From positions 1 through 15,830 of the forward strand of contig JAOXYC010249788.1 of NCBI GenBank assembly GCA_028565715.1: a DNA stretch of 15,830 bases, read 5' to 3'. Under the pieces are notes generated by a model. It was not told the origin of the DNA. It made no database searches and saw only the letters and a list, made by a program, of their open reading frames with translations. Numbering within the stretch: position 1 is the first letter of the stretch; each line of letters begins with the position of its first letter. Positions 1-7,014 of this stretch are shown piece by piece. Origin of the DNA: Phoronis pallida (Eukaryota > Phoronida > Phoronidae). The translations under genes were made by a program, and so were the position numbers.

Positions 1-160
1 TTATGCACGTGCCGCGCACAATGCTTTTCACGTGTTTCAGTACACGTGTACTTTACTTTGTTATAATACATATATATAACAAAGTGATATCAATTCGAAT
101 ATAAGGGTAGTTAAGTGATAAAATTTATTAGCTTGAATTTCAAACTTCAAAAGTACCTAC

Positions 161-205
161 TTGTCAGCATTGGTCACAAGATACACTTCACTAAACAGCT
201 GTCTC
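161..205 (-). CDS. Nucleotidyltransferase-like, coding exon 3
   Basis: 45 bases after acceptor TGTTACAG, encoding RQLFSEVYLVTNAD plus two bases of the next codon. The donor is GTAGGT at 160-155. A donor four bases further on would put TAG in frame, so the upstream GT is preferred. Positions 1-160 look intronic, with no matching next exon, so the gene continues to the left. Confidence 0.7.
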
Positions 206-1229
206 CTGTAACAGAAATAGTCAGATTGGAAATCGATTTTCATCATAACTTTTTTTCTTTAAATTTAGATGATATCAGGAAACTTCTACGACAGTTAGTA
301 TTATTTTTATTAAACTGAATACTGAATCTCATTTCATGGATATTCATAAAAAGAAATTTCATAAATTCTTATTCATAATCGAAAGTTGTGAGGCACTATC
401 CATTTCTTGAATTCTTGTATTGTTGCTAAAAGGTGGTATAGTCTGTGATTTAAAAAAAAAAGAAAATTATAAAGTTTCTTTTAAGGTTAATTCATATTTA
501 AAATTGGTTGAAAAAATTATTCATGTTCCAAACTTTCAACATAAGCTTACGTCTTGATTGCTTCCCACCAGTAGTCCAGTATACGTTTACCTCCCACACC
601 AGGTAACAGGGCTTTAGGAACGCCAGCAAGGTGACTGTATTTAGATGATTTCTGCAAGATGAAAATCAAAAATTTGTTCACCTACAGGGAGGACCAATAA
701 AGATTTTTTTGTATATACATCATGCATTGCATTGGCACTGGTACTAAGACTAATACTCCAGGATTTTGATTGTAAGGCACATTAATTAAGCCAAAACACA
801 TTTGTCATTTGACGATCAAATCAGAGGACTCATTGAGACTATAATTGAAACTCTAATATTTTCGAGAAAGACAACAAGCACAAATTAACGGCACAAAGTT
901 AAAAAATATAACATTTTTCTTGTTTCTGTTCATGTTTTTGGCAATGACTTAATTAGTCATGTGAAAAAATGTGAAGTAACTAAAAAAATCTACTACAAGA
1001 TATATCACTTAAAACATTCGCAGCACACATGTTTCAAGTTAACAGGTTAATTAGGATCTGTTCCAAAATCAGCTGTCATTTCTCACTGCCTTCTCATCAA
1101 GTCAATCTCATCAGCTGGCCGAGTACGGGGCCGAGTATAATCACTAAAATAACAAAAACCTGTAATTATTACCTTAATTTCATTTTCCAGAAGTGTGGCA
1201 TGTCCTGCCACAAGTATAATACAAATCAT
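161..1229 (-). CDS. Nucleotidyltransferase-like protein, 5' part of gene (3 coding exons, runs off left edge)
   Basis: Coding join on the minus strand: 1229-1173, 651-551, 205-161, continuing beyond the window. Seen: 67 complete codons with matching intron phases 0, 2 and 2, and GT-AG splice sites throughout. The protein starts MICIILVAGHATLLENEIK, then carries GVPKALLPGVGGKRILD around residues 29-45, then RQLFSEVYLVTNAD at 54-67. This layout (hydrophobic first strand, glycine loop, PK-LLP-GGK-ILD motif, then a strand ending in a TN-D/K pattern) is that of the N-terminal Rossmann-like half of sugar-phosphate nucleotidyltransferases (NTP_transferase family), which join a sugar phosphate to NTP. 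Lys32 matches the conserved PK lysine. The arginine of the usual GxGTRL loop is absent (AGHATLL), so activity is uncertain. An in-frame TAA lies four codons upstream of the ATG, supporting this start. It is head to head with SDHD. Substrate and name are unknown. Confidence 0.8.
551..651 (-). CDS. Nucleotidyltransferase-like, coding exon 2
   Basis: 101 bases after acceptor ...TTGCAG, ending at donor GTAAGC, entering in phase 0 and leaving in phase 2. It encodes residues 20-52, including the family signature PKALLPGVGGK and LDYWWE. Reading straight on would give a TAA inside the donor. The perfect donor and the next exon show that this is not the end of the gene. Confidence 0.8.
1173..1229 (-). 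CDS. Nucleotidyltransferase-like, coding exon 1
   Basis: Nineteen codons from ATG (1229-1227) to AAG, followed by donor GTAATA, phase 0. It encodes the first beta strand and glycine loop (ILVAGHATLL). The upstream frame is closed by a TAA four codons before the ATG. Confidence 0.75.
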
Positions 1230-1579
1230 CACCAGGTCGTTCCTTTGAATTTACGACCCAAAACAGAATTTTTTCAATGTAAACAAGCGAGACAGGAAAT
1301 TGAGTGGACCGCCATATCAAATCCGCATTCTTGTTTTGAAAAATACGTATTCAGTATCTATGAAAGGCCAATATACAACTCTACAGAACCACAAATAAAG
1401 AAAATTATTATTTTAGATTTAAACACGTTTTTAAATTTTATATTTAAAACACAAATGACATATGAATGAAGAAAAAAAACTCGCAAAAAATATAGTTTGT
1501 AGTATTTACGGCGTTCTATATTTCAAGTATGGCTTTCGTAATTGAAATGCGGCTGGTTCAACATCCGGGAAAATCCAAA
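1230..1579. promoter_or_regulatory. Likely bidirectional promoter and 5' UTRs of nucleotidyltransferase-like gene and SDHD
   Basis: 350 bases separate the two start codons, leaving room for a compact divergent promoter. YY1-like ATGGCG motifs occur on both sides: ATGGCGGTCC on the minus strand at 1315-1306 and CAAAATGGCGAC overlapping the SDHD start at 1577-1588. In metazoan promoters such motifs often lie just downstream of the transcription start. No TATA box was placed with confidence. The region is inferred from geometry and motifs only. Confidence 0.5.
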
Positions 1580-1616
1580 ATGGCGACGCTCAGCTTACTT
1601 CGGCTCTCAATGAGAG
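1580..1616 (+). CDS. SDHD: SDHD coding exon 1
   Basis: Encodes MATLSLLRLSMR plus the first base of Gly13, the start of the mitochondrial presequence, and ends at donor GAG|GTATTT. The ATG sits in AAAATGG, a favourable context, and resembles the human start (Met-Ala-Val-Leu). An in-frame ATG 17 codons upstream is less likely because the YY1-like motif overlapping 1580 suggests that transcription starts close by. Confidence 0.85.
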
Positions 1617-3903
1617 GTATTTACGTAATTTTAGAAGCTTGTATGATTTGATTTTCGCAGTGTGTCACGTATTTAATAAAACCAGACGGTTTTGAAGTGA
1701 ATATCTTCACTGACATGTTTCTGAAACCCGAGGGCACTGACATTTCTCCGCAAATTTACATGACCTTCACGAGTTCAGGAAATTGACCTTGCGTTCAACG
1801 ACCTGCGGCTGCTGCAGTGACAGAAATGACAATGTGTTTGTTTGAACTTCTTTCCTTACACAAAAATTCCTTGTGACTTGATATACGATAGCAACATGTG
1901 TAATAATATTCTGTAAATAAACAAAATGTGACCACTCAACATTGTGGGCGTATGAAATTACAGCCATACAAGATTTTTGCGAATTTTTTGCAGAAGTGCC
2001 AAGATTTCTTTTTTGTTGTTCTTTTATATAGAGTATAAAGAAGGGTTACAGCTCTATTTTCCGACAGCTCTATTTTCCTACAGCTCTATATTCCGAAAAC
2101 AACAATTTTTTTTGGTGCTTTATGTTCCGACATCGACAGCTCTATAATCCGACAGCTCTATGTTCTGACACCTCTGCACCTTGTAGTCTTGTACTGGTAC
2201 GAGTATAGAGCTGTCAGAGCATACAGTTGTCGGAACATAGAACCTTTTTGAAAAATAGAAAAATGTTCTACGTTTTGAAAATGTACATTTTGTTCGGAAC
2301 ATAAGAGCTGTTGGAATAAAGAACTGTCGGAACATAGAACAGTCCCCATATAGAAGAAGGGTAAAAAAGAAATTTGTTCCTGTGATAATTTGTACCATAT
2401 TGTCTCCCGCAGCATTTTATAATTATTTCTCTCATTGTAGGTTCGCATGCTTATCAACTACTGAAACCTCAAAGTATCATCCTGAAGAAACTCCCACCAA
2501 TATTAGGAACCACAGCAACACAGAAATCTATCACACTTTCATCCAGCAAAAACCAGGGCGACACCGCAGGTTTGTATTTCACAAAAGTTAATTGACCATA
2601 ACATTTGAATGCTGAAATCCTTGAGTTTTGATGCAGGAGATTGGATGATAGATAAAAGAAAGTACAGGTGAAATTTTTAGGGAGTCTTGAAGATCAATAA
2701 AGCATGTGCATTGATAAATGTATTTTTTGCATACTGCTATTATAATGGAGATATGTATTATTCATTTCAGTTGCTGGCAAAAGTCATACTAACCACTGGG
2801 TTGCTGAGCGTGTGGCGGCTGTCTCTCTGATAGGACTCATACCCGCAGCCTACTTCCTTCACCCACCTGCCATGGACTATATACTGTGTGCTGGTATAGT
2901 TCTACATACACACTGGTACGTAGATTACATATAATTATTTGGGGAAATAAACATACATCTGATCAAAATTCAATAAGTTTGTTTGTGGATAAGTGGGGAT
3001 TGAATTCTCAGTAAAATACAGTGGGGCAATCACACCATTGCATTCACCAATTATGTGAAAGTATCTTCAACGAAATTAAGGGAAATCAAGTATTTCATGG
3101 CCTTATTTTTACACACAATCCAGAACATGCTTCGCCAGTAGTTGGATAGTTAAGCTCAACGCCACTAGTGGGCGTTGGTTGTTCTTTATCTTCCTTCCGG
3201 TTTCTTGCTCGCAAATATACAGTTTGTTGTTTTATGTGTATCGTGATTTATTGGCATTTACTATGGCGCTTGGACTGTGATGTGTCGGCCCTTTTAGTGT
3301 AGAACATGCATAATCTTTTAATTAAACTCGTACACCGCTACATACGAATGTAGATTTATCAATTCTTGAAATATGAGGTTTTCATCCATTTCCTTTACAC
3401 AGGTTGATCATTTTTCGTTGCCAATTCTTGTTACTACCTTCATTCTTTATTGAAAACACAGTTGATGACCCGTTGAGATATCTCATCAAGTCACATTGTC
3501 CATTTATATATATAGATTTTCGTAAGAAGGTATTACTTGTAAGGATGCAATTTGTAGCAAGCAATCCAATGCAGTTGACCTCTCATTCAATAGTTGATAA
3601 TTTCACATTCGTAAGAAGCGATGTATAACTTTAAATTTTACACAGATATTGAGTAAAATGACATCTTTATTCCTTTTGTATTTTAGGGGTGTTGCGGGTG
3701 TTACATCTGATTATGTTCACGGTTATCCATCAGCCACTGGTGAAAGAAGGTACGTGTCATGGCTTCCAACGTTCGTCAAGATAGCCGTCTTAACCATGTC
3801 CGCAACAGCCTTCTACGGTCTGTGCTATTTCAACTACAATGATGTGGGCGTCATCAATGCTATTAGAATGTTATGGGATGCCGACAAGAAGAAGAAGTTG
3901 TAA
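1580..3903 (+). CDS. SDHD: Succinate dehydrogenase [ubiquinone] cytochrome b small subunit, mitochondrial (complex II membrane anchor), complete
   Basis: Coding join 1580-1616, 2441-2569, 2771-2915, 3687-3903, giving 175 residues. The protein is the small membrane anchor of complex II, which passes electrons from succinate to ubiquinone in the mitochondrial inner membrane. Residues 1 to about 55 are basic and serine/threonine-rich with almost no acidic residues, as expected of a matrix-targeting presequence. Three hydrophobic helices follow (about 67-87, 91-110, 132-152). Family landmarks: HWVAERV at 64-70, AMDY at 89-92, LHTHWG at 100-105 (His pair in the heme b region), SDYVHG at 111-116 (quinone-site Tyr113) and GLCYFNYNDVG at 148-158. 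D91, H101 and Y113 align with human D92, H102 and Y114. Intron phases 1, 1, 2 and the 145-base third exon match human SDHD as I recall it. Oddities: the segment between the DYVHG and GLCYFNY motifs is 11 residues longer than in human, and the tail is lysine-rich. An in-frame ATG at 1529 is an alternative start. Confidence 0.96.
2047..2354. mobile_element. Foldback/MITE element made of 16-base units, in SDHD intron 1
   Basis: The left arm has three tandem 16-base units (2048-2063, 2064-2079, 2080-2095; type ACAGCTCTATTTTCCG) and two more at 2136-2151 and 2152-2167. The right arm, to about 2345, carries the same unit in opposite orientation (TCGGAACATAGA... forms). AGAAGGGT flanks both sides (2039-2046 and 2355-2362), a likely 8-base target-site duplication. 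There is no coding capacity; the long minus-strand frames here are repeat artefacts. Confidence 0.65.
2441..2569 (+). CDS. SDHD: SDHD coding exon 2
   Basis: 129 bases between acceptor CTCATTGTAG and donor GCAG|GTTTGT, phase 1 in and phase 1 out. It encodes residues 14-55, rich in Lys, Ser, Thr and Gln without acidic residues until near the end, which completes the targeting presequence. This part is poorly conserved in the family, so it rests on frame, splice signals and composition. Confidence 0.88.
2771..2915 (+). CDS. SDHD: SDHD coding exon 3
   Basis: 145 bases between acceptor TTCATTTCAG and donor TG|GTACGT. It encodes residues 57-103 with HWVAERV, helix 1 (SLIGLIPAAYFL), AMDY and LHTH, the most diagnostic part of SDHD. 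The exon ends inside the Trp104 codon, as in human SDHD. Confidence 0.97.
3331..3625 (+). mobile_element. MITE copy 1 (TA-flanked, about 295 bases) in SDHD intron 3
   Basis: The ends form a terminal inverted repeat: TACACCGCTACATACGAATG at the left against the complement of CATTCGTAAGAAGCGATGTA at the right. TA at both ends fits a Tc1/mariner-type duplication. The interior matches the copy at 8443-8779 along its length (for example TAGTTGATAATTTCACATTC near the right end). It is noncoding. Confidence 0.75.
3687..3903 (+). CDS. SDHD: SDHD coding exon 4 (terminal)
   Basis: Starts after acceptor TTGTATTTTAG and ends at TAA (3901-3903). It encodes the end of helix 2, SDYVHG, a matrix-facing loop, helix 3 and GLCYFNYNDVG, finishing MLWDADKKKKL. 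The ATG at 3649 in the same frame lies in the intron and is not a start. Confidence 0.96.
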
Positions 3904-4340
3904 CTACTGGATACAGTCCAGAGATTATTTATGGAGAAGTTGACTTTTTTGGGATGGATGTCATGTGTGGACTTGTGAACAGTATTGAAGAACTGAGTGT
4001 TATAACATGATACAGTTGTATGCTTGTTGTTTATTTCTGAGACCAGATTAAAATTTGTTTTTGTGATATTCAACAAGGTATTCATTCAGTCATTTGATTG
4101 TGACCACTATTTCAATTACACTAAGTGAAAAAATTGTTAGTTATTTCGAGAAACCTAGTCCAGGGCTAGAATGTCAGTTTTTGCTGCCCTGGACAATAAG
4201 TCTGTTGCTTTGGAAATAGTTTAGTCTAGAGGCTTGTCTACCGTGCTGTGTATGTTATTACCTGAACAATCCACTTTGGTTTCTACCAAGTGCTTGCTAT
4301 TTAATTTAATTATTAATAAATTTTATAAGTTAACAAATTT
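3904..4340 (+). other. SDHD: SDHD 3' UTR
   Basis: Noncoding stretch from the stop codon to just past AATAAA at 4315-4320. It contains a perfect 9-base stem hairpin (4158-4166 with 4186-4194). The cleavage point is inferred. Confidence 0.7.
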
Positions 4341-4355
4341 TGTTGTTGTTTTTAT
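4315..4355 (+). terminator. SDHD: Poly(A) signal of SDHD
   Basis: Canonical AATAAA at 4315-4320, followed about 20 bases later by a GT-rich stretch (TTTTGTTGTTGTTTTTATG), the expected downstream element. It is about 410 bases after the stop codon. Confidence 0.75.
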
Positions 4356-4651
4356 GTACTTGCCACAGTCTAATTTCATTTAAAAGTTTTATGAGTCTTT
4401 ATAAAAATTCTGATTTAACAGGCCATTCACCCATTAACAATGCACTTCACAAAATGTCAGACATTTTTCATTTCACTCTTGTTTTGTAAATTTTTTGTCA
4501 TGGCAACAATTTTTTAAAAATTGTTATGAAAATCTAGAAACCAAATGAAAATGTGTTGAATAAAACTGTAAAATTTCATTGTGGTAGCTTTTATACAGTT
4601 TTTGTGCTATCGGGTTCCAAATGTAGACGTTTTTTTTTGTCACCTGATATA
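4341..4651. other. Intergenic DNA downstream of SDHD
   Basis: AT-rich, with short homopolymer runs and no coding frame with supporting features. I see no gene or element here before the mariner remnant. Confidence 0.5.
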
Positions 4652-5224
4652 CAGGGTGTCCACCAATGTTTGATACCGGAAAATATGATTTTAGATCTTT
4701 TTTTCGGTAAACAACACATAGACAAACCAAACATTTCTGAAAACGAGAAGTTAAGAAATCCGAAACTAAAAACTGCAAGCCTCTAGCTCTACTGGATACA
4801 AAGTTATTGTCATTTAGATGGGATTCGTCCTGCTGGAGGCATGTAACTTGCATTTTGGGAGCAAAAGTTATTTTTGACCCTGCAGCATTCCTCCTTTGAT
4901 AAGCTTGGATTTTTCTGGTGATTGCTTCCTCGAGCTCTGGAATGGTCCTGGGATGTCCTTGTACACTCAGTCCTTCAGATATCCTTACAAGTTAAAATTT
5001 AGGGGGGTAATTAACTAATTATTGCATATTTTAAGGAGTTTTCCTCATTTTTTTTAACCATGCACAAAAATGTCCTTTCTTTGGTAAATGGCATTCTTGA
5101 TGAGTGGTTGGGTTTCTTATCTTCTCAACTCTCCAAATTCAAAACAAGAAGTCAAAATGTTATTAATAAAAGACAAAAAAGTTAGAAGCATTTTAGTCGG
5201 TATCAAACATTGGTGGCCACCCTG
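4652..5224 (-). mobile_element. Decayed mariner/IS630-type transposon remnant between SDHD and catenin
   Basis: 27-base terminal inverted repeats (4652-4678 and 5198-5224, starting CAGGGTG, one mismatch) are flanked on both sides by TA, the Tc1/mariner target duplication. On the minus strand, broken by frameshifts and stops between about 5000 and 4790, are fragments GYLKD-VYK, PRTIPELEEAITRKI and a Cys-Gln-Gln...SHLNDNNF stretch. These resemble the C-terminal tail of mariner/IS630-family transposases. The DDE core is missing, so this is an internally deleted, inactive copy. Nothing else is seen in it. Confidence 0.65.
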
Positions 5225-6831
5225 TAGTTCAAGCAAAATAATATTGCCTTGCAACAGTGTTTTTCTAAAAATGAACAACAAAGATTATTTTCTTATTCAA
5301 TAAAATATATTTCTTATGACATTGCTGATATATAATGCAATTCAATATAACAATGTTTGTCCATGGTGAAATATCAAAATTCATGTCTAAAAAGCATTTA
5401 CAATGAAATGTAGCTCGTGGTAAAATTTTTACTATTTATTTTTAAATTCAATTTTAAACTGGCTTGTTCACTCAAAAGTGGTTAATTTTTTAATCGCCAA
5501 ATGAAAAAATTAAATTAACTCATTTGTAATTTACATTATGGCTAGATTATAAATACAAAGATGTAACACCGTAAAGTATGTATTTACAAAATAACACTCA
5601 TTTGATATGTTTGTTATGAATGATCAAAATTGTTCTTTTGCATAAAAAGACGATCTGGATGGACTTTTACAATTATCACTTAAAACATGGGCTACCTAAC
5701 ATGTCTAACAAATGGACCCAATAAGTTTAATTTAATCACAATTTTTAAGAAAATAATGAGAGACATATTTATGAATGATATCAATTGATTTGCAATTAAT
5801 AACACAATTAGCTTTTAAACGAATTAAAGTTGATATAAAAAAGGTACTTTATAAGTCGATATTCAACTATCAAATAAATAAACACCAATGTCTTTCGAAA
5901 TCATGGGGAAGTTGAATGTGCACTGTGTGTTGTCAGAAGTGAACTTAAAATGTTGGAATTTTAAAAAACAAATTCCCTCCATACAATCTGGCAAACCAAC
6001 TAAAGAAAACTTTCACCTCATTGAAATAATAAATTGACAAACATAGTCTGCATAATCTCATTCAAGCATTAAGCTTGTCTATGTGAATTGGAAATAAAAT
6101 AATTTCTAAAAAAGTCAAATATAAGCATTATACTTGTATTAAAATATCACTACCAAAGCAGCCTAACTGTACAGTCTATATACACTATAACTACAACCAA
6201 GCAAATTTGCTGAGCAAAATTCATTAAAAAAAGAACATGAAAACTTTTAGTAATTTACAAAAATAGTTTCCCCATGTACACCCATTAGCTTTCACGGTGG
6301 TACACCCACAAAGGCTTAATGCTACTGTTGTCTATAATTCCTTTTCATTAGATTTTCTATACATTGTACATGTCTTTTGTCTTAACGTGAAGTTACGCAT
6401 CTTTCATAAAAACCTGAAACTTGGTCTCAGAAATGTCAGTTAACCTGATCTACAAGGCTCAACAGACATCCTTTCTTGTACCTAGTCAACGTAGCCAACT
6501 CGGCCACCAGCTGTAGCGTGAATATCCAGCATTCCATCATAGATGAATTGCTTTCAGCAGATTCTGTCCATTGTACACCCACTCCTTGCTTTACTGAAGG
6601 CAATAATCACAAAACAGACTGAGTTTCACCCTTTATAAAGATTCATTTGCCAATCCATTCAATATACTCCACAAATCATGGGCCCTTGATCATACACTGA
6701 TCGACACTTGGTTTATTCACATTTTCAGACATTCCTGCTATCCTACACCCTGGGTCTTGTTTCTGCCACTATCATTACATTATTCATCCTTTGTTCTATT
6801 CACAATTCACAGCACTCTAACCATCCCTCAT
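5225..6831 (-). other. Candidate 3' UTR of the catenin and intergenic DNA
   Basis: AT-rich, without coding evidence on either strand. On the minus strand, canonical AATAAA signals occur at 6717-6712 (115 bases after the catenin stop, GT-rich stretch following) and at 5440-5435 (a 3' UTR of about 1.4 kb). Either could be the catenin poly(A) site, and the sequence does not decide between them. No other gene is visible. Confidence 0.4.
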
Positions 6832-7014
6832 CTATACCCACGAGTCTGCCCCAGCCGCTGGCCCGTCCAGTGAATACGCGCTAGCATTCTGTAGACTATA
6901 GTTACTGCCAGCGTAGTCGTCCTGTCGACTCCGAGTGCGGTTCTTATTCACCTTAGCATACAGAGGCTCCTTGTGGTGTTGATCAGCTGGGGACTGTTGA
7001 CTGTGTACGGGAGG
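6832..7014 (-). CDS. CTNND: Catenin terminal coding exon with PDZ-binding C-terminus
   Basis: 183 bases from acceptor ATTTTACAG to TAG (6834-6832). It encodes [17 protein letters not shown] and ends GADSWV. The terminal S-W-V is a class I PDZ ligand; in vertebrate family members it is reported to bind junctional PDZ proteins such as Erbin. Confidence 0.95.
   Translation of the reverse strand, partial: PPVHSQQSPADQHHKEPLYAKVNKNRTRSRQDDYAGSNYSLQNASAYSLDGPAAGADSWV

Noticed and set aside
61-80. TATA box (TATATATAA)
   Set aside because: It is far from any start codon, within an intron of the left gene and inside a short inverted repeat, so there is no promoter context.
548-550. TAA after AIKT as the end of the nucleotidyltransferase protein
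   Set aside because: The TAA is part of donor GTAAGC, and the next exon at 205-161 continues the family sequence in phase.
1083-1141. Minus-strand segment reading DYTRPRTRPADEIDLMRRQ then a stop, preceded by an acceptor-like sequence
   Set aside because: Looked like a terminal exon, but exon 1 (1229-1173) ends in phase 0, which would read TGA at once here. It joins exon 651-551 perfectly instead.
1029-1469. 146-codon open frame on the plus strand
   Set aside because: It runs opposite the nucleotidyltransferase first exon and its 5' leader, has no recognisable domain, is rich in Asn, Ile and His as expected of AT-rich noncoding DNA, and would occupy the shared promoter.
2120-2457. Overlapping minus-strand frames of 92 and 99 codons
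   Set aside because: They are translations of the 16-base unit foldback element and flank, with no independent coding evidence.
3649-3686. ATG start for the 84-codon frame covering SDHD exon 4
   Set aside because: It lies upstream of the splice acceptor at 3685-3686 within intron 3. The exon begins at 3687.
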